Part shown: positions 46,116-55,187 of the stretch, piece after piece
Position numbering within the stretch: the stretch's first letter is position 1
Layout of the letters: each line of letters begins with the position of its first letter
Source: Leuctra nigra
Taxonomy: Eukaryota > Arthropoda > Insecta > Plecoptera > Leuctridae
Reading direction: 5' to 3'
NCBI GenBank assembly: GCA_934045905.1
Contig: OW203773.1
Span: 18,277,246-18,341,245, forward strand
Length of the DNA stretch: 64,000 bases
The notes under the pieces: model-generated
What the model was told of the DNA's origin: nothing
Database searches by the model: none
The model's input: the letters and a program-made list of their open reading frames with translations, nothing else
Position numbers and translations under genes: made by a program

Positions 46116-46142
46116 TTAATAATAATAATAATAATAATAATT
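46079..46142. repeat. (TAA)n microsatellite
   Basis: About 21 TAA units with one TATTAA interruption, at the left border of an R4/Dong-like LINE fragment. Frames through it (46004-46325) encode only Asn or Ile runs. Confidence 0.95.
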
Positions 46143-46612
46143 TACGATGTGTCTGTCATCACAGACATGACTATCATGCACAAAAGACCTGACATCATCA
46201 TCGTGAACAAAGATACTCGAATTGCTTATCTTTTAGACGACGCACATCCCAACGAACATAATCTGCGACAGGCATTCACCACAAAGAAGACCAAATATCG
46301 AGACCTGGCTGAAGAAATCAGATAAATGTGGAAGTTATTGAAAGTGAACATCATCCCCATTGTGATATCAGTAAATGGGCTAGTACACCAACATTAAGCC
46401 GAAGAATTCAAGAAAATAGATATTCCTCAAAAGATAATACATAATATTCAAAGATCTGTTATATTAGAAACCTGTAGAATTGTTAGAAAGGTTTTGAATT
46501 GTTAACTCGCATGTTACTTGTAAAATCCTCTAGGTTTGCATTTCTGCCCGTAGTGGATTATGTATTAACCAATTGTAATTGAGATTCAAATAAAGGAAAA
46601 TAATAATAGTAA
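46143..46612 (+). pseudogene. R4/Dong-like LINE 3' fragment with restriction-like endonuclease region
   Basis: The plus-strand reading VITDMTIMHKRPDIIIVNKD, then TRIAYLLDDAHPNE, KYRDLAEEI, a stop, WKLLKVNIIPIVISVNGL and CRIVRKVLN, is the C-terminal end of LINEs with a restriction-like endonuclease. The RPD...D catalytic pattern and the KYxDLxxEIxxxW segment support an R4/Dong/NeSL-type element. It is 5'-truncated and has at least one in-frame stop (46323-46325). TAA repeats lie on both sides (46079-46142, and AATAATAATAG at about 46602), matching the known TAA-repeat preference of Dong-type elements. Confidence 0.72.
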
Positions 46613-46690
46613 TCTTTATTCCTTTTCCAAAAAATACAATGGGTAAAAAAAGGTAGGCTAACCTACCCACAAAAACAAGAGCCTAATTTA

Positions 46691-46964
46691 TTAATTATCG
46701 AAACCGGCTGACCGGGCCTGACGTTTCTTCAACTTTTGCATATCTTCATCTTCTTCCACTTCTTCTTCTTCCAATTCATCTTCTTCTTTATCTACCAATG
46801 CCTGCCACAAGTCCCTATTTAACCACCGATTATCTTTCTTCACGATCTCCCGTTGCTCGCCTCTCACTTCGACATCTTCTTCGACTGAACCACGCCATCT
46901 CGCTCTCAATCTCTCTCTTTGCCTCTTTGCCAGCTCCAACTTTTCAAACTCTTTCCGAGGTATT
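46691..46964 (-). pseudogene. RTE-type LINE 'A', C-terminal end (distal piece)
   Basis: On the minus strand, RIPRKEFEKLELAKRQ, then RLRARWRGSVEEDVEVRG and DNRWLNRDLWQALVDKEEDE, form the last part of an RTE-clade polyprotein, ending in an acidic tail and TAA at 46691. It is the direct continuation of the piece at 50281-50530 (WFGNMKRMDME...), the two being separated by the full-length RTE 'B' insertion. Confidence 0.78.
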
Positions 46965-46998
46965 CTCTCCATGTCCATATATATATATTGTGAGTATT

Positions 46999-49944
46999 TT
47001 ACAGCACAGGCCGTTTCTCACACCCCAATCGCCACCTCTCCTTGTCCATCCAACCATCTTCCAGCAAGTTTCTTCTCCCCATTGCCTCCTTTACATCTTC
47101 TTGCCATTCTCTCGGCGGTCGGCCCCTTTTCCTCCTCTCTGGAGGGGTCCAATGCCATATCTTCAGGGGCCACCTATGGGGATCCATTCTACTTAAGTGT
47201 CCATACCAGCACAATCTTCTTCGCTCTATCTCCTCTACCACTGTTTCTTCCTTCTTCATCCATCTCCGTATCTGTTCATTCCTAATATGCTCAATTCTTG
47301 ACACCCTACAAATTCTTCTGAGGGCATCCATTTCAACCGCCATCAACCTCTCTTTATCCCTCTTCGTTACTTCCCAGGTCTCAGATCCGTATGTAAGAAT
47401 ACTTTGTACAATACTGCTATAAATTCTATTCTTTGTAGGCTTCTGCAGTTGTTCAGACCACCACATCGAGTTCAGCTTCTGAACCGCTAGTCTTCCCTGG
47501 ATTATCCGGCTGCTAATATCTCTCCGACTACTTCCCTCCGATGAAAAAATAGATCCTAAGTACTTATACTCTCGGCACTCTTTCACTTCCTTCCCATCCA
47601 CGTCCATGTCATTACCTTCTCCCCCTACCACCAAGTATTTGGTCTTGTCAAAATTGATTTTTAAACCCCATTTTTCGTATGTTTCTGATAATTTCCGCAT
47701 CATATAATTGCAGTCGTCCTCGTCCAATGCAACCACTACTTGGTCATCAGCAAAGAGAAGGGAATGCAGGTAATCTCCATTCACAGGCACACCCATCCAT
47801 CTACACTTGGCTTGCCATTCTTGCAAAACCTTATCTATATAGATATTGAATAGAGAAGGTGAGAGGCAGCACCCTTGACGCAAACCCTTCGTAATCTCGA
47901 AGCTACTGGACATGCGATTTCCTACTTTCACTACACTCCTCTGTCCTTTATACAGGTCTCTTATGGTGTCCACATATGCATGAGGAATAGTGCTGTCGTA
48001 TAACACCTCAAACATCCTTTTTAACGGCACTGTGTCATACGCTTTTTCTAGATCTACAAACACCAAATGAGTCTCCCTGCCTCTCGCTACCCTTTTTTGC
48101 ACTAGCTGCCTCAAGGTGAAAATATTATCCACACATGAGCGCCCCGCTGTGAAACCGCACTGTTCTTCTCCAATGGTAACTTCTTGCTCCAATCTAGTCT
48201 TTATAATACGCCCATACAATCTTCCAATAGATGCAGTTACGTTGATTCCTCTATAATTATGACAGTCCGTTCGGGATCCTTTCTTGTAGATAGAGCTCAT
48301 GTATCCAACCTTCCACTCTTCTGGTACATGCTCAGCGTCAATCAAGCATCTATTAAAGATGTCTTGTAGGATTTCTATGACTCCTTCTGGACTATTCTTC
48401 ACCAATTCTATTGAAACATTTCCAGGGCCTGGTGCTCTCCCATTCTTTGTGCGTCTCAGGGCTTGGTAAATTTCTCTCTTGGTTATTACACCAATTGCTA
48501 CATTCTGCCTCTGCCTTGGTATGATATTCCACCCTTGCATGTACTCATTCCGATCTTCGTTTAACATTTTCTCGTAGTACCCCCTCCACTCTTCTATCCC
48601 AATCATCTGTACCTTGGATTTATATTGCGTATCCTGCCTCAAATCCTTAATAGTCTTCCATGCTTCTCTAGCCCTAGTACCTCCTATATGTCTATCAATT
48701 TCATCGCACCTTTTATTCCAGGCTTCATTTCTTGCTTTAATGACTGTTTTTTTTACTTCTCTGCTCGCTCTTGCATACTGCTTCCTATCCTCTCTATCCT
48801 GACTCACCAACCACTTCTGATATAGCTGCCTTTTCTCTTTTATGATGTTTTCTACTTCTGTGTTCCACCAGTACACCGTCCTTTCCTTAGACTCCTCTTC
48901 CCCGAGTGCTTCACTCGCCGCTTCATGAATCGCTCGTTTCATTCTGCTATAACTCTGCTCTACTGTCTCATTCTCCCCTGCTTGGCTTAATTTCTGTGCT
49001 AGACGTAACTTATACAGAAATCTGATAGAGTCGTCTCGCAACAGGTGTAACTTATACCTCTTTCCCTCGACTCTTCCCTGGTCTGGTTGTTGCATCCCCG
49101 TTGTAGCATGACGTCTGTATTTAATCCAAACTCTGGCTTTTACAAACATGTGGTCCGTGCCACATTCAGCCCCTCTAACTACTTTTACGTCCATAGTCTT
49201 GAGCTCTGATTTTTGTCTCATTATCACATAGTCTATAATCGATCTCAAGTTTCTCGTCGGTTGCATCCAAGTGTACTGATGAATTTGCTTATGCTGATAG
49301 AATCCATTCATTATCTTCAAATCCAATGCACCACACAGTTCTATTAGTCGCTCTCCGTTATCATTCACAACATTCTCCCCAAATCTTCCAACCACCAGAT
49401 CATCTTCCTTCCTTCCAGTTCTTCCATTCAAGTCCCCCATTAGCAGTATTTCCTTTCTACTACTAACTTGACTCAAGAGGGTGATGAGGTCATTTTCAAA
49501 AGCATCCTTAACTGCCTTGTTAGAATCGTCCGTTGGTGCATAAGCAGCAACAACAACCAAACAGTGACCCCATATCTCCATATCCATTTTCATTATCCGC
49601 TCAGAAGTCTCCTCCCAATTCTTGATAAACTTCCTAAATTTCTTGTTTACCACAATTGCTACACCGGCCTTCGCCCTTCGTTCTTTTGCGACCCCACTGT
49701 AGAAAAACAGATACTCTCTAATCTCCTCACTACCTCTCCCTTTCTTCTTTACCACCGTCAGAGTGGCAATATCTATGTTATACTTCTCTAATTGCTGGAA
49801 GACTTCATGTTGTTTGGTACTTATCCCCTGAATGTTCCATGTTCCAAAATTCAAGGTCCGTTTTCTTAGCTTTGTTCGTCTATAAGGTTTTCCGTCCGTT
49901 GGTTTCCGAGGCTTATCGTTGGGTTTCTTAGCATTGTTCGTTTT
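46999..49944 (-). CDS. RTE-clade endonuclease-reverse transcriptase, uninterrupted; endonuclease Glu replaced
   Basis: 951 codons from a TTG at 49854, open up to 49944; TAA closes the frame at 49945-49947. No ATG precedes the endonuclease domain, so the start codon is unresolved. The APE-type endonuclease keeps FGTWNIQG, MGDLNGRTG, SIIDYVI and GTDHMFV. At the catalytic Glu, however, the usual TETK reads TVVK (DIATLTVVKKKG), which should abolish cleavage. The reverse transcriptase has the KNGRAPGPGN region, NYRGINVT, FVDLEKAYDTVP, GLRQGCCLSP, catalytic FADD and YKYLGSIF; the end has WYGHLSRMD and KRGRPPREW. An uninterrupted ORF with a 13-bp duplication suggests a young copy mobilised by enzyme made elsewhere. 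Confidence 0.9.
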   Translation of the reverse strand, partial: KTNNAKKPNDKPRKPTDGKPYRRTKLRKRTLNFGTWNIQGISTKQHEVFQQLEKYNIDIATLTVVKKKGRGSEEIREYLFFYSGVAKERRAKAGVAIVVNKKFRKFIKNWEETSERIMKMDMEIWGHCLVVVAAYAPTDDSNKAVKDAFENDLITLLSQVSSRKEILLMGDLNGRTGRKEDDLVVGRFGENVVNDNGERLIELCGALDLKIMNGFYQHKQIHQYTWMQPTRNLRSIIDYVIMRQKSELKTMDVKVVRGAECGTDHMFVKARVWIKYRRHATTGMQQPDQGRVEGKRYKLHLLRDDSIRFLYKLRLAQKLSQAGENETVEQSYSRMKRAIHEAASEALGEEESKERTVYWWNTEVENIIKEKRQLYQKWLVSQDREDRKQYARASREVKKTVIKARNEAWNKRCDEIDRHIGGTRAREAWKTIKDLRQDTQYKSKVQMIGIEEWRGYYEKMLNEDRNEYMQGWNIIPRQRQNVAIGVITKREIYQALRRTKNGRAPGPGNVSIELVKNSPEGVIEILQDIFNRCLIDAEHVPEEWKVGYMSSIYKKGSRTDCHNYRGINVTASIGRLYGRIIKTRLEQEVTIGEEQCGFTAGRSCVDNIFTLRQLVQKRVARGRETHLVFVDLEKAYDTVPLKRMFEVLYDSTIPHAYVDTIRDLYKGQRSVVKVGNRMSSSFEITKGLRQGCCLSPSLFNIYIDKVLQEWQAKCRWMGVPVNGDYLHSLLFADDQVVVALDEDDCNYMMRKLSETYEKWGLKINFDKTKYLVVGGEGNDMDVDGKEVKECREYKYLGSIFSSEGSSRRDISSRIIQGRLAVQKLNSMWWSEQLQKPTKNRIYSSIVQSILTYGSETWEVTKRDKERLMAVEMDALRRICRVSRIEHIRNEQIRRWMKKEETVVEEIERRRLCWYGHLSRMDPHRWPLKIWHWTPPERRKRGRPPREWQEDVKEAMGRRNLLEDGWMDKERWRLGCEKRPVL

Positions 49945-49947
49945 TTA

Positions 49948-50268
49948 CTGAGATAAGGGAGCTAGCCTTATGCCCAAACCCCCAACCTGGAGGACCAGCA
50001 TTTTCTGTAGGGGTTTGTTCCCTTAGCCGATTGGCCCCAGTTTGAATGCGCCGGGAACTCGCATGCACCCTCTCCCGTCTGCTATATGACATGCATCCAT
50101 TGCATGCCATACATTGCCCAGCGGTCACGCGACTCATGTCTTCGTGGACGTGGGAGTAGGATTTGATGGTATAGGTTAAAACCCGCGGGCATTTCTCGGA
50201 GTTTTGGTACCGTCTAATCCTCGGCTGATTAGACGACCCCCGAGACCCTTTTCCACCCTTTGACCGCT
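49948..50268 (-). other. 5' region of RTE 'B'
   Basis: About 320 bp between the element's 5' end and the ORF. An open minus-strand frame (49928-50323) crosses the element border into RTE 'A', so it is a chimera of two elements. Whether its RTE 'B' part is a short upstream ORF is undecided. Confidence 0.5.
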
Positions 50269-50280
50269 TCTCCATGTCCA

Positions 50281-50530
50281 TCCTTTTCATATTCCCGAAC
50301 CATTTGGACGCGTCATCTACCAATCTTAAAGCACAATCTTTCTACTCCCAATTCCTTTCTTACCTTAGTACTTCTGATCTTATCTAACTTTGTTACTCGC
50401 TTCATACTTCTCAGGAACTTCATCTCTGATGCTTGTATTTGAGTTTCTTCTTTTCCTCCAATTGTCCAAGTTACTGCTCCGTAAGTTAGTATAAAATACA
50501 TCTGGAAGCGGATCCACGTAAACACAATCC
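50281..50530 (-). pseudogene. RTE-type LINE 'A', C-terminal region (proximal piece)
   Basis: Minus-strand reading MYFILTYGAVTWTIGGKEET, QASEMKFLRSMKRVTKLDKI and WFGNMKRMDME is the post-RT region of RTE LINEs (LTYGAETWT...EMKFLRR...R..DRIRN...). It is bounded on the left by RTE 'B' and on the right by the composite repeat at 50531. Confidence 0.8.
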
Positions 50531-50928
50531 CCATAAAAAACACTCCGTATAAAAATACCGGCCAGTCTCTTCAACTTAAAAAACAAATTATGAAATCTTA
50601 AAATTCTGCAATGAAAAGTAGTGATATCAAAAAATTAGCCAAGTCAAAACTTTATTTGAAAATCAAAAAATACTTGGCGCATCGTGTACATAAATAGCTT
50701 GGAAGTATAGGCCAATCATAAATTATACATGAAATATACATATACATAGTATACCTATAATGCCTTAAAAAAAACGATGCGCCAAGTATTTTTTGATTAT
50801 CAAATAAAGTTTTGACTTGGCTAATTTTTTGATATCACTACTTTTCAGTGCAGAATTTTAAGATTTCATAATTTTTTTTTAAGCTGAAGAGACTTGGCTG
50901 GTATTTTTACACGGAGTGTTTTTTATGG
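50531..50928. repeat. Composite repeat, palindromic module P1
   Basis: Outer ends CCATAAAAAACACTCC and GGAGTGTTTTTTATGG. The whole 398 bp is an inverted repeat around about 50700-50765, with shared inner motifs AGCCAAGTC, TTGGCGCATCG and AAGTAGTGATATCA. Relatives: 52715-53100, 57402-57500 (left half only), 60356-61442, and pieces at 720-870, 3590-3730, 6460-6600, 9430-9800 and 24412-24452. Confidence 0.85.
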
Positions 50929-52042
50929 GGATATCACTACTTTTTTTAGTTTATTCTTACAACTTACGTGTGACATATCAAATGAACTATTATTAAATCA
51001 TTTAAAAAAAATATCCTTTACAATTTGGTTATTCTCATGAAAAAAACAAAGGTTTCATTCCAATCGGTCAACCCAGTTCCGAGATATGGCAACACTTCGG
51101 TTTTCAAAATGGCCGCTGAACTTTCTGCACTGCCACATAGAATTTATAACTATGAATTATGTGTATCATTTTTAGCTTTCTGAATATGTATTTATTGTAT
51201 AGGAGGGGATTATAATGATTTATAAATTTTAATTACGTCATTTCCGGCCTCATAAATAGTAAAATTCTAGTTTGACTGTTCATATTCCATAGAGATGGCC
51301 TTCCGAATCGTTTGGCACTAGTTTCATACCGATCTGTCAACCAGTTTTTGAGATATTACGTTTCTTCCGGTTTCAAAATGGCTGCTGAAATCACTGACCT
51401 CTTGAATTATAATTTAAACATGATTACATTTTATTAAAAGCAGTCTCAAAAAGTATATTTATTGCATCAAAATGTAAATTTGTTAAATTTTTAAAATGTG
51501 TGACGTCATTTCCGGTTTCAGTATGGGAAACTGCAAATATTATTTTGATAATACATAAAGTTTACCGTCTAAATTGTTTAGCGCTGGTTTCTTTCAAATC
51601 TATTAAGACGTTATTAAGATATGATGTCATTTCTGGTTTCAAAATGGCGGCTTCCGGTTGGTTTTATATCAAGTCAAATGAGATATCAAAAGAACATACG
51701 TTACATAAATATCAAAATAATTGGATCAAATTTGTTGCCGAAATGCCAATCGATGAATTAAATTTCATGACGTCATTTCCGGTTTCGTCAACATAAATTT
51801 TAGTCTGTTGCTATTAATAATCCATATAGATAACCGTCCGAATCGTTTGGCGCTATTTTCGTTCCAATCGGTCCAGCTGTTGTTTAGATATGACGTCACT
51901 TCCGGTTTCAAAATAACGGCACATAAAATTCATGGGGTGAAGGTTAAATCAGACGCCAAAAGTGCACACGTGGTAAAAATGTGAGATCAATCAGTTCAGC
52001 CGTTTAGGCTGTGGCCTGTTTACCAGATTTTAATTCCAGGAG

Positions 52043-52076
<34 letters not shown>

Positions 52077-52363
52077 AGATTATTATTATTATTATGAAAA
52101 CCGCCCTAAAACACTGTTTTCACGGCCCTCTAGCGTGCAAAGGGCGTAACCTATTGTTCCTAAATTTGGTATATGTTGTAGGGTGGGCCATAGCTCGAAA
52201 TTAAGATATATCGCAACAATGTGAGATTTCCCAATTTTAAGATCCAGTAGGCCGAAAATGCCACTTTGATGCTTACAGTAAAAGTGGGTTTGCTCCAGCC
52301 TTTATATGAGAGTGTGCGCGCCGTACGACTTGGCTGGCGGGGAGCGACCGCTCCACTAGATCT
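50929..52363. repeat. Composite repeat, CCGGTTTC-rich body and terminal arm
   Basis: Begins GATATCACTAC...TTTAGTTTATT, then holds many degenerate ~150-200-bp repeats of a phrase like GAGATATGACGTCACTTCC followed by GGTTTCAAAATGGCGGC. An (ACT)n tract follows (about 52048-52076), then an arm ending in the small hairpin GGAGCGACCGCTCC and CACTAGAT (52363). Parallel blocks are at 57590-58430 and 61443-62356. There is no conserved open frame. Confidence 0.8.
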
Positions 52364-52690
52364 CAATCAAAATTTCTGGGATTCTTTAGAATCTCTCTTT
52401 GTCGATCCGCTTCCTGATCTAGTGGAGCGGTCGCTCTACGCCAGCCAAGTCGTACGGCGCGCACACTCTCACACAACATACCGTTCAAACCTAAAGGCTG
52501 GAGCAACCCACTTTTATTGTAAGCATCAAAGTGGCATTTCGGCCTACTGGATCTTAAAAATGAAAAATGTCACATTATTGCGAAATATTTTAATTTGGAG
52601 CTATGGCGCACTCCTCCACATACCAAATTTGGGAACAATAGGTTATGCCATTAGCGAGCTAGAGGGCCTTGAAAATCGAGAAATTGTACG
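52120..52690. repeat. Long inverted repeat (two arms head to head)
   Basis: The arm at 52120-52363 is mirrored at 52413-52690, around a ~50-bp spacer. Arms contain GTGCGCGCCGTACGACTTGG and CACTTTGATGCTTACAG. They are diverged by small indels, consistent with two composite-element ends facing each other. Confidence 0.82.
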
Positions 52691-52714
52691 GCTTTCTTCA
52701 GATAATAACGATTC

Positions 52715-53100
52715 CCATATAAAACACTATGTATGAAAATAACAGCCAAGTCTTTTAACCATAAAAAATAGAAGAAATCTAAAAAATCAGCACTGAAAAG
52801 TAGTGATATCGAAAAATGGGCCAAGTCAGAACTTAATTGTAAATAACAAAATATACTTGGCGCATCGTGTATATAAATAGTGTGGAAGAATACGCCAATA
52901 ATCAAATGTACCTAAATATATATAATATAGATATAATGCCCTTAAAAACGATGCGCCAAGTATTTTTTGGGTTTTAAAATTAAGTTCAGACTTGGCCCAT
53001 TTTTGATATCACTACTTTTCAGTGCTGATTTTTAGATTTCTTCAATTTTTTTTTTTTAGTTGAAAAGACTTGGCTGGTATTTTTACACGGAGTTTTATGG
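52715..53100. repeat. Composite repeat, palindromic module P2
   Basis: Same module as 50531-50928, with degenerate outer left end (CCATATAAAACACTATG). Inner motifs AGTAGTGATATC, TTGGCGCATCG and their inverses are present. Confidence 0.8.
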
Positions 53101-53325
53101 GAATATCACGATTTTTTTTTAGTTTATTTAAACACTTGTAACATGTATCGGAGCAACAATGACAATTAATTCCTTAAAAAAAAACATGACCTATTTGGTT
53201 ATTAAAAAAAGTTGGGTTTGGTACCAAAATATGCTTAAAGTGATATTCCATAAAGGAAAGCGAAAGATTCGTTCCAATCGGTCCAGCCGTTTTCGAGATA
53301 TGGCATCACTTCCGGTTTTCACAGT
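53101..53325. repeat. Composite repeat body, truncated
   Basis: Starts GAATATCACGATT...AGTTTATTT and ends after GGCATCACTTCCGGTTTTCA (about 53322), where RTE 'A' sequence resumes. Confidence 0.7.
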
Positions 53326-53329
53326 CTTG

Positions 53330-53793
53330 ACTCTTCCGTCCACTACTCTACATATTTTTGCTTCTTCTGAGCCGGGATATTTATATTCCCTTATTTTCTT
53401 CTAACTTCACACCTTTCAACATAATCCTTTATCTCTTCTCATTTTTTTTACCTTCCTCATATTTAGAGTTTCACTCTTTTCCTTGCTTATTTTCATTCCA
53501 AACTCTTCTGTAACATCACTCCACCTGTCAATCTTTCTTTGCACCATTTCATAATTGTCTCCCCAAACCACAATATCATCTGCATAAACTAACGTTCTAG
53601 AGTCCACTCCATTATTATCGCCTTCGGCTTTAACCAGCATCTCATCCATTATAATGATAAATAGTGTTGGGGATAGTACACTGCCTTTTCTCAGTCCCTC
53701 AATTACATCATTAATAATTTTGAGATGTTTGCTTAATCTTCTAATCACCGTGACTCTGATAGTCAATTCGTAGTCCTGATGGCCGTGCTTCAT
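53330..53793 (-). pseudogene. RTE-type LINE 'A', reverse transcriptase fragment
   Basis: Minus-strand frame with GLRKGSVLSPTLFIIIMDEM, catalytic VYADDIVVWGD and EEFGMKISKEKSETLNMRKV is the RT palm of an RTE-like element, up to 53793. It then degenerates through frameshifts towards 53330. The next preserved part is at 50281-50530, across the ~2.8 kb composite repeat; about 50 residues between them are not accounted for. Confidence 0.8.
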
Positions 53794-53829
53794 GTGTTTC
53801 TACTTGGCTGAGTTTGCATCCAGGAGGAT

Positions 53830-54470
53830 TAGAAAACATAAGCTGACATTTTAACAATATCATTCATTGCCGTTTGTTCTCTTCTTCAGATCAGACGTCA
53901 TTCCAAATATCTCCCGCATTTTGCTTATTTTTGTTGATAATTTTGTCAATTTAATGTACTTTGAGAAGGTATTACTAAAATTTAATCGCTTTTAAAGCAG
54001 TGAATATTAGTTTTCTACAGTTTGTGACCAGGAGATTGATATATCAAAGTGTCTTCTTCTTGGAAACGTTGGATTCATTCCGTTTATTAACTTCTGTCTA
54101 GCCTGACATTTCCTTCGTCGTTGCTAATTTTTTGGATCGTTGATTTATTCCGTTCAATTTCTTTATATTTCTTTCGAATACATTGTGGAAACGTTGGATT
54201 CATTCCGTTTCTTAACTACTTTCAACTTGATAATTTGGTATTTGGATGTAGTTAATTTTATGCAGGAACGTTGATTCCGTTCTCTACATTGAAAATTGTT
54301 GATTTTTGTCATATGAAGATCGTTTTAAGGTTATTTTCATAATATTAGGGCGTTGAATTCTTTCTTCTGTATGAGCACACATTTCGTGTACCTATTTCAG
54401 ACATAGGTAACTGATTACTCAAATATTATTGAAAGTTAATAACCTACTTAATACATCTCAATATTCTAAA
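53830..54470. repeat. Diverged copy of the direct-repeat family with GATTCATTCCGTT motifs
   Basis: Shares layout and motif with 59719-60312 and 62707-63348: phrases GGAAACGTTGGATTCATTCC, GTTGATTTATTCCGTT and GAACGTTGATTCCGTT recur at 30-100 bp spacing. It is non-coding. Confidence 0.6.
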
Positions 54471-55062
54471 CATGCCAAAACTCGGAAAGACTTCTGCTCT
54501 GATAAAAGCCAAATGAGAAGAAGCTGAGCAAGAAACTGACGACGCTAAATCTAAACGAGTGAAAGAAAATGTTGATAAGTCAAAAGCATCAAGAACCAAT
54601 TGCTGGTAAAACAATTCCGTGGTTGGGGTGACCTACTGTCTGCTTCCACTGCACGGCAAGTACCTCATAATGATAGGCAATGTTTGTGAAGGGCGGAATA
54701 TTAAGGGCACATTTGTTGCTGATAAATGTAAGAACAATGCTGGGTATGAAAAGCGAGAGTATTTCCGTTACTACGGGAATCTTATTAATAACACCTTATG
54801 TATCGTGTTTTTATTTGCGTTTTGATTTGATTTTGTTTGAAATATTGGATGGATCGTAGCAGTTAGCAAATTGTTCTGTATAGAAAATCTAAATTTACAC
54901 TCTGAAAAATTTAACATAGTATTTAATAAGAGATCGTCCTGTGTTGCAATTGTAACAACTCATGGCTCTGTAAATGGACAAACATGATATTCGTTAAAAT
55001 AATAATGGAATATTTTTGAATTTCTATTAAATCCAATGCTATTTCTACATTGGACGTGTACT
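54471..55062. other. Unrecognised; short ATG frame with early stop
   Basis: After the motif repeats, an ATG at 54472 opens MPKLGKTSALIKAK and meets TGA. Lys/Glu-rich residues follow in the same frame (EEAEQETDDAKSKRVKENVD). It could be the decayed start of an ORF belonging to the repeat family, but I recognise no domain. Confidence 0.35.
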
Positions 55063-55187
55063 GGGATGTGATCATGTAAAATGTTGTCACGTGACAAGCT
55101 TCCCATCACACCCGAGAAGGTCGTGAATAACATTGAGATGAGAACATTGTCACGCGAGAACAAAGTTGTCATTTTATGTGATAACCC
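55063..55187 (-). mobile_element. MITE related to 19346-19643, single-unit form
   Basis: Ends GGGATGTGATCAT and ATGTGATAACCCC are inverted. The minus-strand interior has TCATCTCAATGTTATTCACG, as in the 55-bp unit of the 19.3 kb copy, but only once. Confidence 0.7.

Larger units (their letters stand above)
46978..50268 (-). mobile_element. Full-length RTE-clade LINE 'B' with 13-bp target duplication
   Basis: 3291-bp element, the usual full length for RTE LINEs, flanked by TCTCCATGTCCAT at 46965-46977 and 50269-50281. It has a ~320-bp 5' region, one long ORF (46999 to about 49944) and a very short 3' end of ATATATAT simple repeats, as typical for the clade, which lacks poly(A). It is inserted into another RTE copy (A), whose coding sequence reads straight across the two flanks. 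Confidence 0.9.

Noticed and set aside
46004..46325. Asn-rich or Ile-rich proteins near 46.1 kb
   Set aside because: These are translations of the TAA microsatellite; only the downstream R4-like part is a real relic.
46798..47422. Plus-strand frames over the RTE LINE end
   Set aside because: They are antisense shadows of the well-supported minus-strand ORF.
49928..50323. 131-codon minus-strand frame as a protein
   Set aside because: It joins the 3' part of RTE 'A' to the 5' region of RTE 'B' across the 13-bp duplication, so it is a chance fusion.
52300..52363. Certain Helitron 3' end
   Set aside because: Hairpin plus CTAG is suggestive, but the following base is A in all copies rather than T and no Rep/helicase is present, so I only mention it as a possibility.
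52266..52736. 156-codon plus-strand frame
   Set aside because: It lies entirely in the long inverted repeat and the following palindromic module.
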